Below are positions 34,681-45,260 of a stretch of DNA of 64,000 nucleotides, piece after piece. The notes under the pieces were generated by a model. That model was not told where the DNA came from. It saw only the letters and a list, made by a program, of their open reading frames with translations, and ran no database searches. The DNA is from Metaphire vulgaris (lineage: Eukaryota > Annelida > Clitellata > Crassiclitellata > Megascolecidae), in assembly GCA_018105865.1 (NCBI GenBank), contig CM030836.1:4972483-5036482 (forward strand), written 5' to 3'. The position numbers were made by a program, and so were the translations under genes. The stretch's first letter is position 1. Each line of letters opens with the position of its first letter.

Positions 34681-35690
34681 CACCAGTGATGTGTTCATAT
34701 TCAACTGAAAGTTTTCATTTGTGTCTTATTGCTTTTTGATAATAGTTTTGATTTTTAGTTTGTTGTTTACCTCAGGGACCGATTATCAGGTGAAGTCACT
34801 TATTTTAAATAGATAAATCTGTAATAATTGATTGGAAGTCATCATTTTGAAATATTTTGTACTGATTTGAGGGCATCTTTACATGTTGAATGTTAATAGT
34901 TTTAACATTTCAAGCATAATTTGGAGTTCGGTGATCAAAGTGCTCCAGTTTCATAGTACAGTGTACACTGAAAGGACAAAACTATTTCTGCCCATTAGTA
35001 GCTTGGCCTGTATACCGTGTTGAAGAGTGGTATTTTAGTTTAGTTTATGTTAAGTGTTGTGTTGAATATTAGTTTAAATTTTTAAAAGTTGAAGTTGTTT
35101 ATTGCTATTGGGTTATGCATATTAAACTGAGTTCTTCCTCTGAATATCTAGGCTTTTAAAATTTGGTTCCTAAGTCCCTCTCTTGACTTAGTACAGTATT
35201 ATACAGTTGTCTGCTTGTGTTTAGTTTTTAACAGGAAATGTATATTTTATGACAAATCACCTTCACTTTCGAAAGAAATATACCGGTACTCGGCTGTCTT
35301 GATGGCTTGTTCATTATAGCATCAGATCTAAGCTGTGACAGTCGATTGAACTGGGTAGTTATTTGGGAGGTTGGAGTGTTTATTTATCAGGCAGTCACGT
35401 GTGTGTCAGTGATTTAAGCTAAAGCGGCCTCTGTAATGTGTCAAATTATACAGTGATTTATATATGTGGGCAGTTTAGCCGATACTATATGTAGCCGTCT
35501 ACCAAGAAGAGCTGCTATAAGAAGATCCTGATTTGAAACACGGGACAGGATAGCAAAGGCTTTAAGAACACCGAAGAAATTAATGAACATCACTGGTACA
35601 AAAAGTGCAAGATCGTTAGTCCAGAATCACTTCCCGGGTTCCATCATGATCAGTTCATTTGCAATTGGAGCTTCTGTTCCTGGATGTTTC
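34681..35690. other. Intergenic AT-rich stretch, nothing recognised
   Basis: No open frame above background, no tandem repeat and no recognisable mobile element were seen. Confidence 0.6.
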
Positions 35691-35857
35691 CAGTGTTTAA
35701 TCTAGACTCCTGGGGGAAACTGACAAAGCCGGGGGGAATTCTGCTAGGGGGCTGCTGTTAGTTGATGTAGTAGGCTATGCCAAAATTTCCGGGGGGAATT
35801 TGAAATTTCCGGCGGAAAAAGGGCAATTCCCCCGGAAACGGCCTATATTAAACCCTG
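35691..35857. mobile_element. Miniature element, CAGTGTTTAATCTAG family
   Basis: The ends are CAGTGTTTAATCTAGAC and CTATATTAAACCCTG, with flanks GATGTTTC (35683-35690) and GATGTTGT (35858-35865), six of eight matching. It includes CCGGGGGGAATT words on both sides of the centre. A related sequence in inverted orientation lies at 55640-55790. Confidence 0.7.
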
Positions 35858-36169
35858 GATGTTGTGATGATTTTTTAAAAATATTCACAAGAGGCCATTT
35901 TCAGATGGCCTACTGTTTTTAGTTAAAATACAAAGGTTGGTTTCTTGTCAAAATCGGACTCATTTCCACATCTTATGGACAGGGTCCTTCAAGTTGCACG
36001 GGTACTAGGGGGACATAGAACTGTTTATATGGGAGATTTAAATTTGCCGTGGCTTAATTATCTGACACCTGTTGACCGAAGTTAAATGCTTTGAATGTGA
36101 CAAATAAAAGCTAAAGTACAGTCAGCCTAAATCGAATTTCAGTTTCAGTGCAGATCAATACCTCGACCA

Positions 36170-36690
36170 CCTGTTGACGTTCTTCGGTGGATTCTTCTTT
36201 CCACGCATCCAACCACCTGCGAGCTTGATCCGGTTCCATAGTTCATTACCCTGGAATACGTGGACCTGTCATTTTTAGTAGGTGCTTTACCTCCCCTTCA
36301 AAAAATTGCTGTAATTAGCAGCCATAGGGTCTACGAGAAAGGTTTTGCATCGGCTCCCTTATCTAGAACATACACTCATTTCCACATCTTATGGACAGGG
36401 TCCTTGTGCTTCAATTGAAGGGCTCTGTCTTACCTCACTGACCTACTCCACTCACGCAGCTCCATCAAAGGCCGACCCTGTCTGTGCATGGTCCGTTTCT
36501 CATGACCAACGGCACGGTTCAATATTTCAGGAACGAGGCTCTGCGTCGTTTGGACCGACCGCCTGGAAAACTCTAGACGCCAGCACTCGGATGCAGGCAA
36601 CCGACTCTTCAACGACACCCATTTATTTCTATTCAAAGTAACTGCACCAGGATCGCTTTAGAGTGCTAGTCACTAGACGCGCTATATTGA
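36170..36690 (+). mobile_element. LINE C-terminal fragment
   Basis: Frames on the plus strand give LHRLPYLEH (family: LHWLPI), YLTDLLH, SSIKGRPCL and GTRL/RLENSR in shifted frames. This is the region before the WNSLP block of APE-type LINEs, much decayed. Confidence 0.5.
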
Positions 36691-36781
36691 ATGCTTTGTT
36701 ACATTACATCTACTATTAAGCTTATGTGCAGATTGATTCCAACTACCGTGAAAATCTCATTTAGTCAGTGTTAAAGGCCTT

Positions 36782-36965
36782 CAATGGCGGCTCCACATGG
36801 GGGTCTGTGCGGACTGTGCCCCCTTTAGAATGCCTGGCCCTCAGTTGTACCCTATACTCACAGTCACTACATACCTAGCAGCAAATACTGTAGTTGGCCT
36901 ACCCCATACTTAGCAGTTGCCACACCCAAAGACCTCCCACTTGCCAAATCATGGAGTCGCCACTG
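36782..36965. mobile_element. Possible hAT-like miniature element
   Basis: The ends are CAATGGCGGCTCCA and TGGAGTCGCCACTG, which match as inverted repeats with two differences. The flanking bases do not form a clear duplication, so the insertion is old or the boundaries are slightly off. Confidence 0.55.
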
Positions 36966-37101
36966 CATTGCTTGCAGATGCTAATTTGTTCTTGTTTCTT
37001 TTGTAGGTGATGTATCTTCTAAATGTTAGTTTAGTTTATTCGTGAACGTCTTCTGCAAACTTCTAGGCATATTGGCGTTGGCGTCGTCACACACAGAGAG
37101 A

Positions 37102-37231
<130 letters not shown>

Positions 37232-37299
37232 CATGTATGCACTCTGAGATTCGTGTGAACTCAGCACATGCATCATCAAGAGAAGAAAAATGAAATTGA

Positions 37300-39020
37300 C
37301 TTGTGATTCCGAGAAATGGCCAGAAGTCAGAAATTTAATGGTACAAAAAGAGAGATAGATTTGTGTCAGGGCGTAGCGACGGGGGAGTATATATACATTT
37401 TCAAAGTTTTTAAAGATTTACCTCCCCCAAATTACATTATACCCTCCCAAATCAAATTCCTGATTACGCTGCGTGAACTTTGGTAGCATGGTCACAATTT
37501 GTTGTCCTCTCGGGGAAGTACTCTAACTCTAGTGAATCCATCGCACAGCGAATGTCGATTGAATTTCCGAAATCTAAGGTCGCGATCGCATTCGACGCGA
37601 AATCTACGCTAACAGCGTTCGATCTTCGTCTCTTCATCCATTAACCACGGCCGCCGTCCATAGACCCACTTCACAATTTGCCAAGGCCCTCGGGCGCAAT
37701 TTGCACACTAAGTCCTTAATTTTACCACACTTTCCAGCCTGATAAGTAAAAAGGTCATCGTTTTCAGACTGTCACAGGTTAAAAATTTGAAAAAACGCAA
37801 CGACCAGCGCGCCGCAAAGACAAGTCTAAGAAAGATCAAGTTTTCTGCCGTTTGTTGGTCATTGTCAACCCTGTACGACTAAACACGGGAAGTTGTGAAG
37901 AATTAAACAGATACTCCAGCGCCCGTGAAAGACATATGTAACGAAGTAAAAGTGTAATATTTGAATAAAAACTTACTTCGTTACAAGTAAAAGTACTGGG
38001 ACGAAAATTGTACTCGCTCTGACCAGCGTCAACAAACCAGCAAATCGATAATTATAGGAAGCGCACGCATTTACGTATAGGCGAAATGGTAAAATGTGGT
38101 AGCTAAGATTCGATGCGTAAATTAGCAAAAATTAATTTAAAAACAAACAGATTGTAAGTGAAAGTAAGGATAAATTCATTGGGCGACATTTTTCCCATCT
38201 TTGCAATTAGGCTAATCCAAACAAACCGCAAACTGGCGGTAAAATTATGTTACAAAAATAACATTTATTAAGACGCAAAAATCATGATAATTCCTGGAGA
38301 GCGCGAAATGATCAAGCTTCCGTAAAAGGCGATACAATATAAGACTGACTTGAATTAAAAATTAAGTTTTATTTAAAAGACGCTAAACCGTCCGAAATTT
38401 TAAGCTTGTTCCACTAACGAAGCATTCGAGACATGGTAGGCCTAACTGATGGTCGGAATCTTCTAAATCAACGCCAAAGGTAGGGGAGGCTCCAGGAATT
38501 ATGCGAGCGACTGAAATCCGACATCACTTTTAGATAAGTAAAGTAAAGTAAAGTAAAATCTCGTGGATTTCTATAGCGCCTTGGATAGCAGCACAACAGT
38601 AGCTGCTTATTCTTAGGCGCTCAGTAGATTGATAGATAGACCTTTGGTTCTGAAAAGTGAAAGCAAGTCTGCCTATTGTCTATTGAGGGGGTGAGGAGTA
38701 CGTTTTGAGGGGATTAACCACCCTAAGTCCATGTTCGCGAGTCGCGACCACAACTGGCTGTCCATGTATCAATGCATTGTTGCTGAAATGAAACTCTGTC
38801 TTTGGTACCTTAATGCAAATTTTTTGCAAATAATTCGATGTCAAATAGAGAAGCAGATGAACAATAGACCCCTTTGTCAAAAATGAACCAAGACAGCGAG
38901 CGAGTCCTGTTCCAGCGAGGAGAACACGAGTCACGAGTAGGTATGGCATAATGCTCAGTCTTTGTAAAATTCTCGAGCAACAATTCAATTGATTCGATTA
39001 TAATAATTTTACCCTCGGTC
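37300..39020. other. Intergenic stretch without recognised gene
   Basis: 37735-37760 has a variant of the GACAAGCAAAAAAGGTC motif. 37900-38030 has AAGTAAAAGTA-type words such as those near 6400, suggesting a decayed hAT repeat. 38525-38560 is a short (AAGTA)n. No supported coding frame. Confidence 0.5.
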
Positions 39021-39028
39021 ATTTGATC

Positions 39029-39145
39029 TCAAAGGAATTTCTGCACAAAGAGTGCGGTCGAGTCTTCGCCGTCCAAATTGCTCGGCGCAGCGGCGGCGGC
39101 GGCGGCGGCGGCGGCTCCGGTGTCAAAGGCTGGTCCGTCGGTCAT
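39029..39145 (-). CDS. Possible first exon or short ORF with polyalanine
   Basis: An ATG frame of 38 codons reads MTDGPAF, DTG, a run of about ten Ala, then PSNLDGEDSTALFVQKF. It lies in CpG-rich sequence with a (GCC)n run, unlike the AT-rich flanks, which is what a promoter-proximal first exon can look like. No partner exon was identified and there is no family similarity. Confidence 0.22.
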   Translation of the reverse strand: MTDGPAFDTGAAAAAAAAAAPSNLDGEDSTALFVQKFL

Positions 39146-39428
39146 CGATTGCGTTGAGCGGAGTCGTCGGTCGTCGTCGCCGGATCTTGTTTGCGTTGCC
39201 GCTTCTTTGATGCTCTTCTGAGACGCGCATCGTCATTCATCATACCGAGCTTTCCGTATGACTTCTAATTAGCTATGCAGATCGAGTTTCCACGGCGGCG
39301 CTGAGCTTTATTAGGTCTATATGACTCCGATTTCTTTAATCTTTTTACCAAACGCGTCTGAGATTTCTAAGCCAGTCATTTCCGTGGAACAGTTTTGAAG
39401 TCTATTTGAAGCAACATCAACTTATCTC

Positions 39429-39690
39429 CAGGGACGTCATTTGGAGGGGCGGGGGCCATTCCCCCCTGATTTTGAGGGAAAATTTTTTTGCCAATGTTTG
39501 TGATATTTAGATTTTACACGCCCTAAAGGAGTGCTTGATGATGTCGAGTAATTTGAAGCAACTACTTTAACTAACCGAGAAAATTGGCTGACAACCAAAA
39601 AAAGGTCGTCAGCTTTTTCGCAAACTTGTAACTTGTCAGGTCGAAAGTGCTTTGCCCCCCCCTCTGAAAAACAGTGAAATGACGTCTCTG
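39429..39690. mobile_element. hAT-type miniature element, exact 8-bp duplication
   Basis: Ends CAGGGACGTCATTT and AAATGACGTCTCTG form an inverted repeat with one difference. Both sides carry CTTATCTC (39421-39428 and 39691-39698). The interior holds GACAACCAAAAAAAGGTC and TAACTTGTCAGG. No coding capacity; it would depend on a transposase supplied elsewhere. Confidence 0.92.
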
Positions 39691-40142
39691 CTTATCTCCA
39701 GCAGTTTGCAGAATGCCTGGATTCAAAGTGTGAACCATGGTACAATTTATGCAGTTCTGAATCTGCTCTGAATGCACTGACAGTCACATAAACAATAAAA
39801 CGACTGCGATGACCTAAGACTGTCTAAGCAGTTTGAAATGTCATGTTCGTATCATGCACTGTTAGCAAAATAGGCCTATGGAGTGTACGACATAAACTCA
39901 CTAGAAATGGAGTCTTAAGACTAAAACGTTTTCGGTCCTTGGCAGAGAACAGAAGTTATTGCCCAGAAGCCAGAGATCGCGAATTTACGCATAGCCTTAG
40001 GCTACCAGAAGAAAATTCAAGTTTTAAAAGAATGTCGTTTAAGTAGAACTTTCATCTTTAATTCCGTGATAATGTATTAGTACACTGGCATCATGCGGCC
40101 TAAATAGGGTCGAAGAGGAAGTGCTTACAGTACAAGGACTGT

Positions 40143-40475
40143 CGGTGGCGTAGCCAGGATTTCGTAGAAGGGGGTTGATTTTGATCATAACCAACTTCGA
40201 AAATCTTGACAAGCAAAAAGGGTCATACTCATCTTTCCTCTTATGAATTTTTCTTTGCAGATGTGCTGACAAGCAAAAAAGGTCGTCACCTACTCACCTT
40301 ACATCTTTACATTCTATAGCGCATAGAAATTATTTTGAGTCGGCAGCCAATGGGGGGTTTGACCCCAAAACTACGTCCGAAAATAAAAATGTATGAAAAC
40401 ATATTTTAAAACTATTTTCGTCGGCAACCAATGGGGAGGGGGTTAACCCCCAACCTTCCCTTGGCTACGCCACTG
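40143..40475. mobile_element. hAT-type miniature element, CAGTGGCGTAGCC family
   Basis: Ends CGGTGGCGTAGCCAGG and CCTTGGCTACGCCACTG are inverted repeats. Flanks AGGACTGT and TGGAATGT agree at six of eight bases. Inside are two TGACAAGCAAAAAGGGTC-type motifs and two copies of GGCAGCCAATGGGG / GGCAACCAATGGGG. Confidence 0.8.
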
Positions 40476-40483
40476 TGGAATGT

Positions 40484-41400
40484 TCGTGGTACTGCGTAGT
40501 CCAGGTACTGTCGATGCCAATTGCTATGTGGAAATCTGTGCGATTCTATTGTTCTTAGAGATTGGCGGATGAAGTGTTATCTTTCGTTTGGGAACTGCTA
40601 TATATTGGGCATAGTTATTATAATTGAAAACTGACATGCGCAGCACTTGGACTCGACTGCGAGTGTTTATGTGCGAAGACTAATGTTATGACCTTGCCCA
40701 TTATAATTCTAGATTCGACAAAACAACATCCTTTTTCTAGACTGCAAAGCACATCTGTCGACAGTATACGACCAGCACGCCTCATTTTATTCAAAATAGA
40801 CTTGTAAGAATAATGATGTATTATTTTTCAAGAAGAATTATTTATTTATTTATTTCGTCGTGCTGTTTATTTCTAATCTGCCTTATTTTTTGCTCGACTC
40901 GTAAGTATATCCATCCTCTAAATCGACGTATACAGTTATTATTTTGCTTTGTGTTCAGAAAGAACCGATATTATCTCGTCGTTAATTCTCTCCCCTCTTT
41001 CCCTCCCTCCTTCCCTCCTCCCTCCTTCCTCTGTCTCTCTCTCTCTCTCTCTCCCTCTCAATGAAGTAGTTCCTTAGACAGAGTCTTCTGCTTAGCGAAG
41101 CGCAGAGGGTGATTGCGCTCCGTTTTAGTGATCGTAAATTTGCTCTTCGTTTCCGAATCCGTCGACCGGAAATCCGCGATAGCAACTGCACGGTCGAACC
41201 CATTTGTGTGGCGCCAGATTATATTATGGGAACAATCTAAAGAAACGACTGGCACTTTGTTTTAACGCCACGCATTGGTTAACCTTTGACCCGCGATCAG
41301 ATTAACGTCACCTGCGACCTGACATAGGACGCAACCCAATTAGTCAACCCAATGATCGAACGGAATTCACTGGTGACCACAAACACAGACAGCGTCGAGA
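40484..41400. other. Intergenic stretch downstream of the Toll-like receptor
   Basis: 40985-41060 is a CT-rich run. The remaining sequence has no supported coding frame. It lies 3' of the receptor on the minus strand. Confidence 0.5.
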
Positions 41401-41404
41401 ATCG

Positions 41405-41410
41405 AGCATC

Positions 41411-41462
<52 letters not shown>
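41405..41462 (+). repeat. (TC)n microsatellite
   Basis: About 58 bases of TC repeat with two CC interruptions, 140 bases beyond the receptor stop codon. Confidence 0.96.
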
Positions 41463-41466
<4 letters not shown>

Positions 41467-41598
41467 ACAAGCCGATGCTGATCCAGAGTCTATCCTCCGT
41501 AACGACCCTTGTGTTCGGAGATTCTGCAGAAGAAGAAGAAGAAGAAGCGACCTCACAGATGATCCAGGACTTCCCCGTCGAGACCATCTCGGTGATTT

Positions 41599-44500
41599 CT
41601 AGTATTTCTTGTGGTCGTTTAAAATAGACTCGCGTCCGTTTTCCGTGATTATCTTTAACGATGGAAGCAGATGTCTGAATTCAGTCTCAAAGCGAAAAGA
41701 AGACTTCAATCGACGGAGAAGGTCTTCGAAGAAACAGCGATCGTTAGCGTTCAGACATGGATACCGTTCAACCGATCGGCGAAATTGTTCGCTGATGTCA
41801 CTAAAGCTCACAGTCTCTGATAGAACGAAGAAGATCGGCCAATCGGCAGTCGACGGCATGGCCAGGGGATGGATGAATTCCGACAGGAAAGTCCTCGGCG
41901 TGTCCTGCCTGTCTAATGCATCCATCCAGTCCTTTGATAGAAATACCAGAACCGTTCGAAGGAAGTAAGAGGATGGTCTGAACTGATCTGAGTCGACTAA
42001 AGACGCGCGATTCGTTTGTTTTAGAGATGGTTGGACTGTTCTGAACACTATATCAACGCCATGACCTGCAAATTCACGCTTGATCAAATGGACGACTTTA
42101 TCGCAGACCCAGCGACTATCCGCCTGACTACAGAAAACGTACAGCAGACGTCTAACTGTCTGGTCCTGTTTCATGGAACTGACTTTCTCTAGATTTCGAT
42201 TCGCTATTTTCTCTTTCAGTCTTCTCATTTTCTTCCTTCTCTTCGACGTCAGACATTTTAAGAATATCAAAAATAAGGACGCTGCAAGTGAAACGCATAG
42301 AGACACCCAGATGACCGATAGACGCCGCTTGAAAACCGACAGTTTCGCTCCGAACGCATTTGACGTATTTACAATTAGCCGACAGTTTTCAAGCAGGAAC
42401 TGTCTTTGGTCCGGTTGACCTCTGGTTCGACCTTTGGTTTTGTTTCTGTTGCAAGCGACGGCATCAGAGCTGCTCAGTTGCTCGGGAGAATCATCGTCTG
42501 TCCAGTTGCACCACAGAGGAGGATGATGACGACCTTTCGGCAGCGGCAGCAGCAGCAGCAGTAGGCATCGCCGTGCGTTTAATCCCATCGGTCCCGGAGA
42601 AACAGTGGCCAGGGCGTCGTCTCGAGGACGGCGGAGGATCTCTTCCAGGACAGGTATTTTCCTCCGCTCCACGGATTCCTCTCTGACGTCCACTCAGACC
42701 GTCGCCCACTGCAGCGGAGCGCACTCGAGCGAGATCTTCGGCGCTGGTCTTGTTTTCGTCCCAGAAGGAGAAGGGAATCGAACTCGGATTCAGATGGGAA
42801 CAGTTGATGTCGGCGAATTCCCCGGAATCGACCGGACAGGAGCACGACGGCAGGCAGAGATCTCGCCCTCTGCACGCCGACTCTCGCAGGTAAGCACCGA
42901 CGGTGGTCGACTGGATCGCTGACCGATCGTCTACGGAAATCCAAGAAGAGCAGTTCAATCGCATCCATGATTCCAAGTTGGAGAATCTGCGCTCAGCGGA
43001 AGAGGAGTAGGAGGAGGGAGGAGGAGGTGGTGGTGGTGGTGGTGGATTCGTTGATCGGCGTTATTCGACCGTAGATCGCCGCCATCGTTCGTAGGTCGTC
43101 GATCAGAGAACAGTCGCACTGAATGGGGTTGCCGATGAGTTCGATGGACACCTGAGTCCAGTGGCGGAAGTGAAGGGCGTCGGATGCGTTCAGACGACCT
43201 TGAATGAAGTCGAGCGCGTCGCCGAGGAACCGGGTGACGTTGTTGTCGCCGAGGTCGATGCGAACGAAGCACGTGGTGTTGCCGAGATGTTGGAAGGTGG
43301 ACATGAGCTTCCAGACGCCGTCCGTCTGGAGTCGGTTGGACCGGAGCGAGATCGTCACCCGCTGCCCGTTGCTGCACAGTCTGTAGAAGGAGAACTTGTA
43401 GAGGAAGGCGATGTCGTTGTGAGCGAGGTTGATGTAGACGATGGCCGGAAGATAGAGGAACGTCATACTGATGATCTTGCGAAGGGCGTTGTGCTCCAGG
43501 TTGATCGACCGTAGACTGGGATTCGTGAACGACCCGACGTCCAACCAGACGAGTCGGTTGTGACCGAGGTCGATGTGTTCCAGGTACGGAAGTCGCTCGA
43601 TCATGTAGTGTGGAAGCTGGGCGATGCGATTGTGAGACAGAACGAGGCGTTTGACGGTGCAGAGGGCGCCGCTCAGGGCGCCGGGTCTGATGTACGTCAG
43701 GTTGTTGTGACTGATGTCGACCGATCGGAGCTTTGGCCAGCCGCGGACGCAGAGGGCGGACGATATGTAGTACTCTTGGGCGTCTTGTCGGCTGTTGGCC
43801 GTTTCGTCTTCTTCGTCGGTTCGATGGACGTGCGTTGAGACGAAGGCGTCCGTGTCGATGTCTCTGATCGTGTTGTGTGAAAGTCTTAATTCGCGTAACG
43901 CTGTGAGATCGACAAAGGAAAAGTTCCGTAGATGAGTTAACTGATTCGCCGATAAGTCTATTATTTCTAGACTCGCGAATTTATCCGACACAACAGAGAA
44001 ACTTTCCTTTTGGCGCCCGAAGTCAAAACTGTCGTTCGGCTTAACCCTAGAGTCGTGTCTGTCTGACAGAAAACCAATTTCATAATCTCCGAATTCGCCG
44101 GCAAAAGAAATTGCTTTCAGGGCGTTTCCACTGAGGTTGAAGACGGCCAGACGGGGGAGGCGACTTATTTCAGCAATTACAGGAGCGGAGTCGATCAGAC
44201 GATTTGACGAAACGTCGATCGATCGTAGAAGCAAATGTTCCGAAATGGAATTCGTTTCTATGCGATTTATTTGATTTCTCGACAGATCGAGTACATCGAA
44301 ACTCTCCGCAAATCGATCGAATGCTCCGCTTCTAATTGTCGTCACTGAACTTTCCACGAATTCAAATCGTTCGATGCGAAATTTTCGAAAGCGTTCGAAA
44401 GTTCCGTTATCTATTTGGAGCAGAGCGCTGCCTACGAACGAGATGCCTTTGAAGGAGACGGCACAGTCGGCCGCACTCGACAGCGTGTCGTTGCCAATCA

Positions 44501-45260
44501 GCGTCAACTGAATTTCAACATCCGATTCACAACGAACATCAGACGGAGGAGTTTCCGTGGAATTATCGACGTCCGTCGCTTCGATTGATTTGCTTCGATT
44601 TCTTCCATCGACGTCCGAGGGAATCGTCGCTTCGAGAGAACGTCGACGACGACGACGACGACGTTGACCGATCGCCGTCTCTGGACCTAATCCATCATTC
44701 GTTGCATTTCCGTTTTTCCTCGGCACTCCTCCACTCTCCTCCTCCATCTCATACGGAGCTGTTTTCGGTCGGCAGTTATCTGCATCCGACCCCCTTTCAC
44801 TCGCGTTCTCACTGATCGCCGGACGATTTCCTTCGCCTCTCCGATGCATCTCAGTTGCTCCGTTGCGTTGGTCGATTCGATTCCGCTCAGTGGAAGCGAC
44901 GGATACGATTGTTTCAGAAGAATTACTGTAGGAATAAAGGAAAGACGAATTATTGATGAGACTAGAATCGTTCAGTGTTCCAGAAGTACCCGGAATTATT
45001 GGTCTCGTATTCGAAGGTCTTCTGGAAGTTTCTCTCTTCCGCTCAACGATGGAGGCGTCTCCGCATGTGACGCTCATTCTGTCGATCGGAGTCTTCGGCA
45101 GAACGCAACAGACGCAGTCCTCGGACGGACCACACGACCAGGCGCCTCCGATCCGCCGCTCTGAATTCGAAGACGACGACGACGACGACGACAACGACGA
45201 CATCATCATCATCATGAACAGCAGCAGCAGCAGAAGACAACGGAGGAACGGCGCCTTCAT
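41599..45260 (-). CDS. Toll-like receptor, frame interrupted twice
   Basis: A type I membrane innate-immune receptor. The first frame (45260 to 42993) starts MKAPFLRCLLLLLLF, a signal peptide, has a cysteine cluster (WSCGPSEDCVCC), a Ser/Asn-rich linker, then about fifteen leucine-rich repeats (LDLSRNQI, IDLSANQL, IDLGHNRL, INLEHNAL) and begins a C-terminal cap at NPIQCDC. The cap continues in a second frame (to about 42490): LNCSSW, then CRGRDLCLPSCSCPV, a second N-cap of the multiple-cysteine-cluster Toll type. The third frame (to 41599) has WCNW..CNRNK..ENC, a membrane segment VIWVSLCVSLAASLFLIFL and a TIR domain of about 150 residues (LLYVFCSQADSRWV, LRTVLVFLSKDW). Single-exon layout. The shifts fall in TCC and CTG runs, so slippage, assembly error or pseudogenisation are all possible. 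A start at 45314 would add 18 residues. Confidence 0.86.
43020..43050 (-). other. Frame change 1 in the Toll-like receptor
   Basis: Within an ACC/TCC repeat the frame that encodes the leucine-rich repeats runs into TGA, while the frame one base away continues with the expected cap cysteines. The difference corresponds to one C in a CCC run. The sequence before and after is otherwise well preserved. Confidence 0.7.

Noticed and set aside
43161..43838. Plus-strand frames opposite the Toll-like receptor
   Set aside because: They are shadows of the leucine-rich-repeat coding strand (GC-rich third positions).
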